64,000 nucleotides of DNA from Sarcocystis neurona (lineage: Eukaryota; Apicomplexa; Conoidasida; Eucoccidiorida; Sarcocystidae): assembly GCA_000727475.1 (NCBI GenBank), contig KL647300.1, positions 3,166,725 to 3,230,724 of the forward strand. The letters are read 5' to 3'. How positions within the stretch are numbered: the first letter of the stretch is position 1; each line of letters starts with the position of its first letter. Positions 50,162 through 63,846 of the stretch are shown piece after piece. Below the pieces are notes generated by a model, which searched no databases, was not told where the DNA came from, and saw only the letters and a list, made by a program, of their open reading frames with translations. A program made the translations under genes and the position numbers.

Positions 50162-53100
50162 ATGGAAGGGGGGGCGCTTGCGCCCCTCCCGCCGCGTTCT
50201 CCGCTGGGAGCAGCTGCTTCCTGTGACTGCAGTCCCCTGCGCTGCACGAGCAGGAGAAGGAGGAGGAGCAGCAGCAGCAGCGTTGGCCCGCGCTGCAGCG
50301 AAAGCAGTAGCAGGGGAGAGGAGAAGTCGACAGACAGCGTCGCCAGACTCCACAACAGGACTAGCAGCAGCACTAGCATCAGCAGCAGGAAGGAAATACC
50401 TTACTCGTTGCCGGTTCCTGCTGCAGCTGCATACTTCCCGACCTGCTCTCCCCACGTGCGACGCGCTGGCACTACGCCAACAGCTGACGCGACCGCGACA
50501 GCGCCAAAGGCAGCACCAGCAACCACACCAACAGCAGCAGCGCCGCAGGAAGCAACAACACGGTCGGCAGCACCTGCCAAGACGTCCTGCACGGCAGCAA
50601 CAGCTGCAACGTTAGAAAGTCCTGCGGGCGCAGCAGCGCAAGGGAGGCCAGCTGCCGCTTCTTCCTGCCTGCGACACAGGCTATCCAAAGCAACACAAGG
50701 TGGTGCGTCTAAGTCAACGCAGCAATGTAGTGTAACTACAGCAGGAACGGCCGTGCTGACGGCACGCGCAGCGGCAGGGGCAGTAGCAGAAGAGGAGAAA
50801 GAGACGCAGCAGCACTCTCTGACGGCATCCGCAGCAGAAGGGGCAATAACAGAAGAAAAAGAGACGCAGCAGAAGTATCTGCATGCCAGCGTGTGCATTC
50901 CTGGAGCAGCAGTGGGGGGGATTTATCTGACACACCCTACGGTACAAGCTTGTCGTGGAGCTTCTTCTTGCGCTGCTGGTGCCCCTGTGTCTGACGCTGC
51001 TGCTCCTCCTCTGGCACCTGCTGCCTCTCAATGTCGCACTGCTCCTGCTGCTTCTTCTCTCCGTGTCCCTGGTGCTGTGCCTGCTGTGGCTGTCGTTAGC
51101 CTGCCTCGCGCTGCTGCATCTTGCGGTGCCGTTGCTGCTTCTTCCCTCGCTGCGAACGTCGCAGCTGCCCAGCGAGATGTGTGCTGCTCTCTTACCGCCC
51201 CCTCTCCAGGAGTCGGCACTAGCCGCTCAGCATCAGCAGCAGACAAGAACGAGGAGGAGAAGGAGAAGCCTATGTCGGCCGCAGCAGCAGTATCTGGAAA
51301 CAGTGACCCGTTTTTTGGTGCTGCTGCTGCTGCTGGTGACGCAGCGGAACGAGGAGGCGCTGCGGAGGAAGAAGCCCTGCCAGGCAACGCGGAACCGTCT
51401 GAAACATCAGCAGGTACCGGAGGAGCAGCAGCAGCAGGAGTTATGACAGCAGCAGCAATCGTAGCAGCAGGAGTGACGGCAGAAAGACCAGCAGCAGCAA
51501 CAGCACAAGCAGCAACAAGCGCAGCAGCGTCGGTGGCGGCGACAGGAGGAGGAGCAGCCGCGGGGTCAGCAGAAGCCCTGGCCGCAGCAGAAGAAGGAGA
51601 CGGAGGAAGTGCTGCCGCAGAGAAAGACGCAGCAGGAGAGAGAAGTCAGACAAACTTTTCAGCCAAGAGCGGAGAAAGAGCAGCTGCAGCAGACATCAAA
51701 ACGGAGAAAATATTTGATCAAGTGGACGAAGAAGACAGAGCAGCAGCAGGTCGAGGAAGAGAACAAGCAGCAGCAGAAGCCTTAGTAAAAAGGACAACGA
51801 CGGAGACTAACCACGCGTTAGCGAACGTTCTGCTGCAGCATCGCATGTACGGCGGAAAAGGCGAAGCACACCTGTTGCAGACGCTGCAGGCACACGACTA
51901 CGCTGCTGCTGCCCTGCTGCTCACGTTGCCTCTCGCCAAAAAAATATCTGTCGCCGCGCCTGCTGCTCCATTTCCTGCTGCTCCAGTTCCTGCTGCTCCA
52001 CATCCAGCTGCTGCTGCGGCCTCTTCTACACCGCGTCCCGCTGCTGTTTCATCTTCGACTGGCACTCGTGGCACGACTGTGGCGGCGTCTGTTGCTGCAT
52101 CTCTGAGTGACCCTTCTTCTGCTGCGACTGAGTCTCCTGCTAAATCTGCTGCTGCTACCACTCCTCCTGCCTCTCGTTCGGTACGCAGGACTGCTGCTGC
52201 TGGCGCGGTTCCGTCGGCTGTCTCTGTTGCAGCTCCTGCGCGAGCTTCTGCTTGTGCAGGAGCATCTCTTGCAGTGTCGGCTCGTCGAAAAACAGCCGAT
52301 GTACGTACAAGACCCAGAGCTTCTACACGCAGCAGGGCAGGAACTGCTGCTGAAGAAGAAAGAGCAACAGCTGTCGACGACGGCGGCAGCACGCGGCTTC
52401 TACCTTCGCACGTTGTGGAAGTACAGCGGCAGAACGTCTCTTCGACAGCGACAAAAGTAGCACCAACAGAGGGAGCCGAAGATGCAGCAGCACAAGCGGT
52501 AGGAGCGCCATTACGAAGAACACCCGGTACAGCAGGGAAAGAAACACCAGGAGTAACCGCTGCAGCTGCTGCTGCGACAGCACCGGATAGAGCAACAGCA
52601 GCAGCCAAAGCAGCAACAGCAGCAGAGACAGCGGCACGGACAGAGACAGCAGCAGGTGAGATACCGATCCAGAGAGCGGCAGCAGCAGAAGCAGAAGCTA
52701 CGGCAGCGGTGCCAGTCACAACAGCGGCGGCTTCAAATACAGCAGCGGTAGTAACTGGCGATGGGAAGTGGCAGCAAGCGCTGCAGAGCCCTGCCAGCAA
52801 AACTCCCGGCTTTTTCGGACAAGTGGTAGACGCAGCAGCGGAGCAGCAGCAGCAGCTGTTACAGCGACAGCAGCCACCAAACCGGCCGCAGTATCTGCAA
52901 GACCGCCAAAACCAGAAATCACGCGAAGAGGGGAAGGAGCTGCAGCAGCAGCAGCAGAGGCCGAAGCCGCAGCAGCCGCACCAGCAGCACAAAAGGCCAC
53001 ATCAAGAAGGAAAACTGCAGGACACGTCACAGCAGGAAGCAGAGGAAAAACAACAGGATTGCGAGAATGCGGAGGCTGCTGCAAGAGTAGCTGCAGCCGC

Positions 53101-56100
53101 AGCTGCAAGACTTCTTCTCGCTAAACAGGCTCTGCAGGATCTCCACGCCTGGATAGCAGCAGCAGCTGCAGCGGCGAGGCGGTACGAGGAGGAATACAAG
53201 CAGCAACACGAACTGAATTTTTCTGCAGGACAGCAACAACAGCAGCAGCAGCAGAAGTGGCAGCAGCCGTTGATGCATGCAGGGGTGGGGCAGCGTGCGG
53301 CTGCTGCTCTAGATATTGCTCTCCGAGAGAATCTCTTCGAGATGGACGTTTGCTTCGTCAGCAGTGAACACCAGGAGCCACAGCAGTGGAAACAGCAACA
53401 GCAGCAGCGGTCGGCGTACGGAGAAGCACCGGAGGAGCCTGTCCCGCACCAGGGGCTGCAGCAGCCGGAGCGGAAAGACATGCAGGACCCCCTGCAGCAG
53501 CGAAGCATGCAGCACGACCCGCAGGAAGATGCGCAGCGACAGAACTTCGAGAAGGACAGAGAACAGCAGAAACCAGAGCAACAGCTGCAGCATGCCAAGG
53601 AGCAGCAGCAGCAGGAACAGCAGAGGCCGCAGCATGTCGGAGCAGCTTTGAGAGACGCATGTACTGCAATGCTGCGGGGGGGCGGAGCCTTGCTGCGACC
53701 GCTTCGAGAATGCACCCTGCTGAAACTTGAGCACCAGCTGTCCCAGGTTAGTGAATTATCGGTACGGTTGTTGTTATGCATGCAGCAGCCCCACTGGTGC
53801 CGCCGCGCACTAAAGCGCAGCAGCTATATCCATGCCGAGGCTGCTGCTCCTGACTGCTGAACGACACTAGGGCAGCTGCTGTTTTGCCGCGTAGCCGATG
53901 GCGCTGGACCCGTTGCCGCCCTCTGCATACCCCCCGACACACGTCTGTTGCTTTCCTCTGTTTTTTGTCGTTACGAAGGCACACGCGTATATGTCTTTCT
54001 ATAAATATACGCAAATATATCTACCGACATGAGTATCATTCACTCTACACCTATACCTGGGTATATCTCTCCACATATACATACATGTATATATCTGTTT
54101 TTATGTACAGAGAGAGAGAGAGAAATATATATACACGTGTGTGAATGTTTCCCCATTCACACATATATATACGTATATATCTATCTGTATCTGTCTGTGC
54201 CTACCTACGTCTACCTATGTCTGTCTATATAGGTGTCTACCTATCTATATAAATATAAACTTACATATATATATATATATATGTTTAGATCTTGCCGCTT
54301 CTGCCACCTGTACGTTTGTGAAACAACCTTCTTCAACAATTGTGGTAGAGGCACGCCTTCTCTGTTTTTTCTTCTGAGCCGCCCGTACTCCTGGTCGGTG
54401 GCTGCTGCTCATTTGGCGCTGCGTCGGGTGGTGCTGCTGCTGCCGGGAGGGGGGGAGGAGGCTAGCGGTCTCACTGCTGTTTCTACTGTGTGTGCGATCC
54501 GCTCCTCTCCCGGCGCAGTGGTGTTGCGCGGTTGGTCGCTGTCGGTGTTGCAGTGAATGTGCCACTGCTGCTGCCGCCAAGGCGGTGGCCGTTGCCAGCG
54601 CTGCTGTTGCTGCGTGGGATGTTGCGGCGGACGCAGCGGGCGCCACTGTCCCTCCTGCCGCTACCACAGCTGCCGCTGCTGCTGCTCAGGGTAGCTGCTG
54701 CTGCTGCTGCGACTGGTGTGACACTATGGGGTGCCTCTCTGATGGGCGGGTGCTGTTTGCCTGGCTGCTGCTGCCGCTGCTGTGTCTGTTGGTACTCGTT
54801 CGCTGCTGCAGCTGCACCGCCGCGGCTGCCGCCGTGACTGCTGCTGCTGCTGCTGTCACATCTCTGCATCTATCACTGCTGTTGCTGCTGCCCCTTGCTG
54901 GCGCCGCTCCCGTTACTGCTGCTGCTCCTGCGTCGGTGTCGTTGCTTTCAGCAGGAAGGAGCAACGACACACCTCTACGCGTCACCCGCAACGAGCTACA
55001 GGAGAAAGAAGGCCCTGTGCAGCAGCACCAGCAGCAGCACAATGCGCGGGATGGAACAACAGCAGCAGGAGGCCAATGCAGCAGCGCCGGATGACGTCGG
55101 TTTGCTGCTCTTGTAAGCAGCTTCGCATGCCGTTCTTACTCATTGGCAGACCTCTAGCTCCCCCGTGTCGTCGCTTGCATGCGTGCCGACCCTGCACACG
55201 TAATCACTTTTATCTCGTCTCTCTTCGCTGTTTCCGTCAGGTGCCGTCCCCCCTTGTACCCATGTGTATTCGCTTTCTCCATTAGTTGCCCTCCCCTGCG
55301 TACCTGCCTATATTCAGTTGCAGTAGTACGCGGATACGACGATGCCTTCTCACCTTGTACGTATATGTGTGTATACATAAGCACCCGTTTTCTCTCCTTT
55401 TGCGTACCTATATACATATGTATAGGTGCTGTCTCTCCTTTTACACATATATGTACATATATGTATATATATGTATATGCACACAAGAGGTCGGCGGTTT
55501 TTGCTGCATCACGGGCCTTCACACATGCGTTAGTAGGAGACACGTGGTGCTGCTGCCGCAGCTGCCACACTATAATCGTGTATCCTTGCTGCGTCTCTTT
55601 AGCTGCCACATGTGTCGTACCACGCACTCTCCCTGTTTGGTGTCTAGAACAAACACAACAGCCGTTGGTTTCCCTGCTGGTGCTCTCTTTACCACTTGTC
55701 ACTTTTTGTTGTGGACTTTCGGGCTCACCGCCCCAGTACCCTCATCTGCTGCTGCTGGCGCTGCAGTTGCTGCTGCTACTGCTGCGATTCCTGTAGGCCT
55801 CTCAAAGATGCTCTCGAGGCGGCCACACTGCTGCTGCGGGTTGCCGCCGCGCTGCGGTGGCTTCAACAACGACCAGGGCCGCTGCAGCAGCATCTCGCGT
55901 GGCAACTCGTGCAGGGGCAGCAGCAAACAGATGAGCAGCAGCAGCAGGAAACAGATGAGCAGCAGCAGCAGCAAACAGATGAGCAGCAGCAGCACCTACC
56001 CGCGCAGCGGCAACAGCCTGCTGCAGCGCCAGAAGCGTGGGATGCTGCCCTTGCTGCGGGCTTCAAGCTGCTATGCACCGACACTATTGCTCTACTCTGC

Positions 56101-59100
56101 GTTCCTAAAGCGGGTAAGGAGTCCACGTCTCATCAACAGTGTCTCTCTCCTTCCGCATCTGTATAAATATATACATATATATATACACATATTTGTACAC
56201 ATATCCACATATATATATATGTAGAGAGAGATAGATACGGACGTGGCAATTACACACATCTCTCCTGTGGTTGTGCGTAAGTGAGTAGTTCATGTGCATA
56301 GGTGTCCACGTATGCTTTAATATTATGTGCGCGCGCGTGCATGCACGTGTGAGTCCTATTAGTGTACGCATGTGTATATACGCGTATCTACAACGCTGTG
56401 GGAGTGACGAGGACGGAGGGGAGAAGAGGGGAGTATTCGGCAGTCTTGGTGGAGCCGCACCAGCAGCGTGCAACGCAGCGGAAGACAAGCAACATCCGAC
56501 GAGGCAGGAGCAGCACCGACGGCAGCAGCATCACACCGGCAGCGGCCCCAGCCGCGAGAACAGCAGCAGCAACGCACAGCGCAGCATACGCAGGAGCAAG
56601 ACTGCCAGCAGGAGCGACGCCGGGGCAGCGGAAGCAGAAGCAGCACCAGCAGCGGCATTGTGGGGAGCAGCAATAGCTGCTACAGCAGCAGCAGCAACAG
56701 GGCAGCAAGAGCAGCTGCAGCGACAGAAAGAACACGCTCCCAGTGACGCCGGAGCACGGCGACTCCGCAGCAAGAGCATCCCTATACATACCGCATGCCT
56801 ACACATGTGAACTTGTACATATATATATATATACATATGTGTAGGTAGTAACGAATTTGGCGGGATGTTGCGAGAATTTGAAACAACTTGCTGACAGTCT
56901 ACACACAGCGATGTTCACGGTCCGTAACAGGGGGCTACGCTACAGCGAAGAAGATCAAGAAAGAAGATAGCAGCACGGATATATACACACAAAGCGAAAG
57001 ACGGGGAAGTAGGTCGAGGTGCCCCCACAGATCAGTAGGGACGGAGAAGGAGTCAAAAATATAGCCACTGCTACCTTTGTCTATGTTCCTATATCAGTCC
57101 GTCTGTCTATCTCTCAATCAGTCAATCTCTCTCTCTATATATATATAAATGTACATATATATACATATATATGAAATGTAATTAGGGGTTCGAAGCGGTG
57201 TGAAGCGGTTGAGAGAGCAGGGAAGCGATGTATTCTCAGTCGTTCTGGGTGTCTTTGGTTTTCGGATGCTGCTGCTGCGACTTCCATCTTTTGTTGCTGT
57301 TACCTGGCTGCTGCAGGAGCAGCGGCTTCGCGCAAGCGCTTTGCCGGGCTGGGAGCAGCCCGCGAGGAGCTGCTGCTCAGCTTTCTGCAGCTCTGCAGGC
57401 AGCTGCAAGCGCTGCTCGCGAGCAGCAGCACGATCGAACGTCGCGGCACTCCCTGTCTTCTCGCCGACAGCAGCTCCGGCCTCAGCGACAACGGCAGCAG
57501 GAGGACCCGCTTCAGCAGCAATAGCGGTGGCGGCATCCCCGAGAGCGGCAGCAGTTGTTCGGAGAACAGCAGCAGCAGCGGCACCACCACCACCACCACG
57601 AAGTGCTCGTCTCTTGTCGGCAGCAGCAACCCATTTCTTCAAGAGTGTACGAGCAGCAGTTCCCCTCGCAGCAGCACTGGCGCCGGTAGTAGTCGTAGTA
57701 GCGGCACCTGCGACGACTCAGGAAGAAGCAGTTTTCCTTTGTGGAGCCAGCAGCGAGCACGGGCGCAGCAGACGCACGTCTTCCTTTCCTTTAGTGCCGA
57801 TGGACACGGACGGGTCATTGCGGGCTTGTCGCATCTCGTTGCAGCTGCCTCTCCTCCAGGAGCCGGTGCTGTTACAAACACGGTCGCAGCAGCCGCTCAC
57901 CAAGCTGCTGCAGACATCCTTGTCCTTGTAAGTCTGCTGCTTCTCCCGCCAGCTGCTAGTGCTGCGTCCGTCCTACCGAGACCTCTGCCGCTCGACTGCT
58001 GCGGCAGACACTGCTGTGTGCTGCTGCCCGCCCCTGCCTGCTGCGCGCCTCCTGCTGTTGCGGGTATGCTGCTGCTGCTGCTGCCACGTCACAGACCCTG
58101 GGGCGCTGCTGCCGCCGTCGTTCACGTCTCCTGCGACTGCTGCGGTGCGGAAGCTGCCGCTGCTGTAGTGCGGGGGCTGTCACTGGTGCGGCACTCGTGT
58201 TTACCTAGCGAGCGGTATGTGTAAGACGAGCTCGATTGCGCCCGAATCTCGTTAAGAAGCGCCGGCGTGCGGCCTGCGGCTGCTGTCGTAGTGCTGCTGG
58301 TTTGTTGTCTACGCTGAGCTGCTGTTGCGTCAGTCCTGCTGCTTCTCGTTGCTGCGCAAGGCTCCTCAGCCGCGATGTTCACTGCAGCGGAGCAACTACC
58401 TATTACCTGATATGCGGCACATCTTCCTGTAGATATATATATATATATATATATCTTCACGAGCGTCTTTATCCGTACACGTGTGTATTATAAAAAGATA
58501 TATATATATATATATACATGTGTATATATATATGTATCGATGCATTAGTGGACTGTCGTTCTGTGGGGTTTTGCGGTGCAGTACGTGCTTCGGGGTGCTT
58601 CATATCGAGACACGGTGGTCACCTCGCTTCTGACTGCTCTCCCAACCGCAGCAGGGGAGCTGTCGGCAGTCTGCGATGAGCGCAGTGCTGCTGGCAAGGC
58701 TTCGATCGCTGCTGCTGCTGCTGCGGGTTGCTGCGGCGTACGCACGCCCGGAAGAGGCTCGCGGTCGTCGCCGTTGCGTCTTCGTGGCGCAGCGGCAGCA
58801 TCGAGGCTCTCAGAAGGCGCCCTTCTGGCACCGGGGGCAGCAGTCACCGGAGAAGCCGCAGCACCAGCAGCGGAAGGCTTCACGGCTGCTTCTGCTGCTG
58901 CGGTTGCGGATTCCTTTGGAACAGCAGCAGACACACAGGACGCCGTAGTAAGGAAGACTCTCCCCGTATGTTTGCTGCTGACGCGCTTGCTGCACGGCTG
59001 CTTTTCTGGCAATATACGAAGATACCCCGGCTGCACGGCGACACCCGACTTCTCAAAAGGAAGAGCAGCAACAGACACGCGATCCGCTGCAGTCGTAGTA

Positions 59101-62100
59101 GGTGGAGCAGCAGCACCACGGGTAGGCGCTGCTGCGGCTAGCCGTACTGTCGCTTCTTCCCCTCGCCCTTCTGGCTCTGCGTCGTGTAAAGGACAGCGTG
59201 CTACTGTCCCGCTGCACGCGTCACAGCCGCAGCAGAATTACCCGAAGCGCCAGCTGCAGCAGCAGCAGCAGCGAACCGAGCAGAAGCCACCACAGGGACA
59301 CCGGAAGCCACATCAGCGGCAGCAGAAGTCAGACCATTGGCAGCAGAAGTCAGAACAGCGGCAGCAGAAGTCAGACCGGCGGCAGCACAACCTTCCCTCC
59401 CTCCCTTCGCCGCAGCAGCAGCGGCAACAGAAACACTCCCACCAACAGCGGGAGAAAGCGCGACAGCAGAAACAGCAGCATGAGAAGCAGTCCGTACAGC
59501 AGTGGGAAGAAGAGAACGACAGCCCGTCGGATATCCAGGAGAACGCAGGTGACATCGAAGAGCAGCGAATGAAGGAGGCGCTGCTACAGGCAGAGCGCGT
59601 GGGGTTTCTCATTGCGCGCGTGCTGCTGTCGATGACAGTAAATTCTCTGCGACAACGGGATTTCTACGAAGTGGCTGCTGTGGCTGCTGCTCGGCTGCTG
59701 CGTGGCAGCGAGCACTGCGCAACAAGAAACAGCAACACGAGGGAAGCTTCGTACAGAGACGAGAGAAGAGACGCAGCAGCAGAAGCAGATACGACGGCAC
59801 CTGCCGTGGCAAACGCATCTTCAAGCGGGACAGCAGCAGCAGCAGCACGCGCCAGGGCGCGGAGGCGAGCTGCCTGCCCCATTCTGCCTCGCTCCGCAGC
59901 GGAGGCGGCACCGGCAGCAGCCGTCGACGACGCCACCGTATTCACAGAGGCAGCAGCAGAAGCAGCCGTTCACAGAAACTGCTACTGCTGCGAGGAGGCC
60001 CTTTCTTCTGCAAAAGATTTGAAGAACCTTACAAAGAAAGTCATTTGCGATTGGCGAAGCGTAAGCAGCAACACCAGCACTGCTCGGTCGTCGCAGATAA
60101 AGCAAAGTCGCCTGCACTTCCATACGTGTCTGTTTATCTTTCATTCATCCATCTGCGAAAATATGTATACTATTGATAGATAGTGTTATATGTAGAGAGA
60201 AAGAGGGAGACGATGACACATATGTATCGCGTATATATATATACATATGTATATATATATGTACATACGTGCTCTCTGCAGCTTAGCAACGCCGCGCCTC
60301 TCCTGTCCGTCACATCCAGCGGAGCAGCTGCATGTCTACACCTTCGTTACCCACAATAATGTATGCCCTCATGCGTCCTTGGTGTGATGTGTACTATATA
60401 TGTATGTCTGTTTGTGTGCATGCATATATGTACATATATATATGTATATGTGTAAGTCTCTACGTATGTGTATATGGATACAGTAGTCCAGGATAAAAGA
60501 TCTGTCTATCACACGCGGCCGGGTCCTGGGTAGTGAGTGCTACTCAGACGTATGCACGGCAGCGGCTGGAAGGGAACAGCAGAGGAGGACCGGCTGCCGG
60601 CAGCGAAGTTTTTTACGGGAGCGCCATGTTTCCGCTGCTAGTTGATTTGTGGAGCAGCAGCTGCTGCCCACGCGATGGGCAGAGAGGAGAACAGCAGACG
60701 TGGAGGGTTTCTGAGACAGGAGGCAAAGCAGCGCAGCAGCATCGCAGAAATTTCGGCGATCGCCAAGCGCGCTCGCACAGCAGCACGGTCCCCTCAGACA
60801 CGCCCGCAGGTGTATGCATGCGCACACTTCTTCCTTTCTCTCTCTCTGTCTCTCTCCATATATATATATATATATGTTGCAGCTGTATTGATATATACGA
60901 ACATGGATTCGTCTGCGTGGATGTACGTATACATATATATATATATATATAGGTGTATATGTGTGTATACACTGTCCGCCCCGGTGTACGTACACGTAGA
61001 TCTCTTTCTCCCTGCATATAACTGTGTTGTGAGTGTCTTGATATACGTCATACCCACACATACACAAGTTCGCAGACATATGTATATTTATGTCCTTTGC
61101 AGCGTGTCACTGGCTACCCACCTACATCTGTATACACATATGTGGCTGCATGCATGCGCGTACATGTGTATAAATGTGTGATGCATGCCTACGTATGGCT
61201 CCCTTCCTGTGTATGTACAGGTATGTATTACCTGCTATCATTTAAAGTGGACGGACAAAGGTGCATGTCTATTCGAAGGCGTATGTGTACGTACAATGGA
61301 TACGTGGGACTATGGGTCTACCTATCTATATCTCTCTCTCTGCATATACATACATACACGGTGAAGCGGTGAGTGACTTACCTTTGGGGTGTCTGTACAC
61401 TGGAAACTGTTGTGTGCTGCATGCAGCTGGGGGAGTTCTCTTCATTTGCTGGAGCGGCAATTTTGTTTCGTTGCAGCACCGCCCTGCTGCTGCAAACGGC
61501 CTTCCTTCTCGTCAACAGTTTATACTATTCAGGAGGCAGTTTCGTCACGCACGAGCAGCAACAAGTTCTGCTGCAGCTGCGCGCAGCAGACGCCGAGACG
61601 GTGCTTCAGCTTCTGGGTGCTGCAGCAGGAGCTGCTGTCTTCCACACGCAGCAGCAGCAGCTCCCCTGCCCTCTTCCGTGTATCTACCCGCTGCGTCGGC
61701 AGAGCGAGTCCGCTGCCGCCCCACAGAAACGCGCTGCTGCTGTTGCTGCTCCTGCCGCTGTTGTTGCTGCTGTGGACGCGAGCGCTTGTAGAAGTGCTGC
61801 GCGTCCCGTTGCGGCTGTGCGTGGTGCCGCTGCAGCCCAGGCCACTGCTTCTGACGGCACCGCTGTTGCTGCTTCCGCTGTCACACCCAATGCTGCTGCT
61901 GCTTTGCCTGCGGTGGCTGCAGCTGCCCCTGGCACTGCTGCTGCAGGTGTCGCTGCTGCTGGTGAGTCTGCTTCGTTGCTGCTGCAGCAGCAGCACGTGA
62001 ACTGGGTAGGTGGGGCTGACGCTGCGCTGTCGCCGACGGCGCGGTGCTGCCACCGCGGCAGGTGTCCCTCAGGCACTGAAGGCAGCAGCAGCAGGACAAG

Positions 62101-63846
62101 CAGCCTGTCTAGCAGCAGCCTCAGTAACAGTGTTCACAGCCTCCTGGACAGCAGCAGCAGCAACGGCATCCTCAGCAGCAGTGTCCACGGCAGCGGCAAT
62201 AGCAGCGGCTGCAGCAAACGTACAGACAAATGTGAAAGCTCCCATCAGTGTAGACATTGTGGGGTCTTGCGGTGGATCACGAGCTCGCCTATGACTACGT
62301 CTTGTACTGCTGTGGCAGTAGCTTCTACGGAGCGGGACGCAGCTGCTGTCCCTGCTGCCGCATACTGGGAATGCCAGGGGTGCATTTTGCGGCGTCGGGC
62401 TGCGCGACTCCTGCAGCAGACAGGAAGCCGGGTGTATCCCGCCCTGTGGCTCTGGCTGCTGCGTGCTCCGTCACAGTTGCTGCTGCAGCAGCTGCAGCAC
62501 CAGCTTCAGAAAGAAGTGGAGCAGCAGTTGTTGCTGCCGCTGCTGGACCGGCGTCTAGTCTTTTCTTCACTCCTGCTTTTGGAGCAGCAGGAACTCGCCA
62601 GTGATGCTGCTGCTGCTGCAGAACTCGCCGATGGCCAACGCAGCAGAGAACGCAGCGTCGAGCTTTACAGCGGGTCACTTGCTGTCGCTGCTGGTGCATC
62701 AGGAAGACACTCGCCCCAACAGCAGCACCGACAGCACCAGCACGCTCATCATTACGTTGACGCGGCTGAATTGCTGCTGCTGCAGCAGCACGAGGAGCGA
62801 CAGCAGTGCATGCGCGAAGAGAAAATTGCGGCACGCGCTGCGCTGCTCAGCATCCTTCGTTACTGCAGCGAGAGCAGCAGTCTTTGCACCGGCCACGCTC
62901 CTGCGGCGAGCAGCAGGAACAGCAGCAGCAGCAACATTTGCACACCCCACAAGCTGGACAGCAGCACTCACACTACTCGCCAGAGCAAGGGGGACAGCAG
63001 CAGAGGCAGCACGAACCGCGGCAAGGAGAGCACCAGCAACCTGAGCAGCAGGACTTGCGGCAGAAGCACCAGCAGCAGTAGCAGCAGCACCAGGGATAGC
63101 AGCAGCGGCAGCAGGGAGGCAAGTGGCAGCAACAGAAACGCCGCTGCCACCTTTGCTGCGCAAGCGACGCGGCAGAAGTCCTCCGGAGAACGCAGCGGGA
63201 AGGCAGCAGCTGACGGCCTGCCTGATTCTTCGCATGACCAGCAACAGGCACACGGAATGCGACAGCAGCAGCAGCAGCTGCACGAGCGCGGTGAGGAGGA
63301 GACGGAGGAGAAGGAGCAGCAGCTGCAGGTAGCAAGGCGTGGGCAGGTGTGGAGAGGCCTATGCTTGCTTGAATCTCGCGTAGCCTCTGCGCTGCTCCGT
63401 CGTCGCTCGGCTGCTACTGCTGCTCTTCAGGAGAAGCCCATTCCTGCGCCCAGCGTCGCCCGCTGCTGCTGTAGGAACAGCAGCTGCCCCGACAACAGAA
63501 GAAGCGACAACACGGCATGCAGCAGGAGCAAGTGCCCCGGTTGCTTGCTCAACAGCGGCAACAGCAACGTAGGCCTATCGAGCTTTGGGAGGAGCTTTGC
63601 GACTGGTGAAAGAGAAACAGCGCTGTGTCTAGCGGCCTTCGCTGCTCACGAGAGTCCGTCTTTGCTGCAGCAGCAACAGCGGCAAGATAAAGGAGAGACG
63701 CGTGCGCTGCAGTGCGACTGGTGGAGCCACGAAGTGCTTCCCTGCTTCTTTGGCGGCTTCAAGGAGCCCTTCCTGCAGCTGCTCGAAGGCTGTCTTTCGT
63801 CTGCGTTGACTTCTTCATGCAATGGCGCTGCTCTTCTTGCCTTGCG
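50162..63846 (+). CDS. Very large unidentified repeat-rich protein, at least seven exons, 3' end outside window
   Basis: Proposed exons: 50162-53746, 54952-55112, 55797-56113, 57317-57927, 58582-60060, 60642-60809, 61427-63846 (then GTATGT). Splice phases run 0, 2, 1, 0, 0, 0, 2 and all match. About 2,913 codons lie in the window. Between Ala/Gln/Ser tracts are ordinary, mostly helical stretches: NHALANVLLQHRMYGGKGEA (about 545), LKDALEAATLLLRVAAALRW (exon 3), FAGLGAAREELLLSFLQLCR (exon 4), AERVGFLIARVLLSMTVNSL (exon 5), LGEFSSFAGAAILFRCSTAL (exon 7) and EVLPCFFGGFKEPFLQLLEG near the end. This pattern suggests a helical-repeat scaffold, but no family is recognised and no catalytic motif is seen. 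Exon 4 has no internal Met and was found by phase. An upstream first exon and an extra exon near 54,560-54,690 are possible. A real plus-strand gene here is likely; individual boundaries are moderate. Confidence 0.6.
53985..54290. repeat. TA/TG/CTA microsatellite block, intron 1 of the large gene
   Basis: Imperfect (TA)n, ACACATATATATACG and CTATCTGTATCTGTCTG units over about 300 bp. Confidence 0.8.
55927..55998 (+). repeat. 24-bp coding repeat (TDEQQQQ), three copies
   Basis: ACAGATGAGCAGCAGCAG recurs at 55,927, 55,951 and 55,975, in frame within proposed exon 3 of the large gene. It encodes QQTDEQQQQE-type units. Confidence 0.8.
58430..58545. repeat. (TA)n microsatellites, intron 4 of the large gene
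   Basis: Two (TA)n runs, about 20 and 30 bp, separated by unique DNA, ending about 40 bp before the exon 5 acceptor. Confidence 0.8.
59320..59382 (+). repeat. 21-bp coding repeat (QQKSxxx), three copies
   Basis: CAGCAGAAGTCAGA recurs at 59,320, 59,341 and 59,362. In exon 5 of the large gene it encodes QQKSDHW, QQKSEQR, QQKSDRR. Confidence 0.85.
60225..60475. repeat. TA/TG microsatellite block, intron 5 of the large gene
   Basis: Clusters of TATATATATACATATG and GTACATATATATATG around a unique core (60,275-60,390). Confidence 0.75.
60855..61360. repeat. TA/TG/CA-rich intron 6 of the large gene
   Basis: Repeated (TA)n runs at about 60,860, 60,940 and 61,325 with CATACA-type spacers. No exon is seen between the donor at 60,810 and the acceptor at 61,426. 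Confidence 0.65.

Noticed and set aside
51898..52992. 364-codon minus-strand ORF opposite the large plus gene
   Set aside because: The plus frame ends in a proper donor that joins in phase to following exons; the minus ORF has no supported partner.
57118..57642. 174-codon minus ORF and two other plus frames over 57.2-57.9 kb
   Set aside because: The plus frame without a Met gives balanced coding residues and joins in phase to exons on both sides; the others do not.
60533..60952. Alternative reading of the exon near 60.6 kb (frame giving FYGSAMFPLLVDLW)
   Set aside because: It would end out of phase with the next exon at 61,427. The frame starting after the TAG acceptor at 60,641 is in phase on both sides. 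I keep some doubt.
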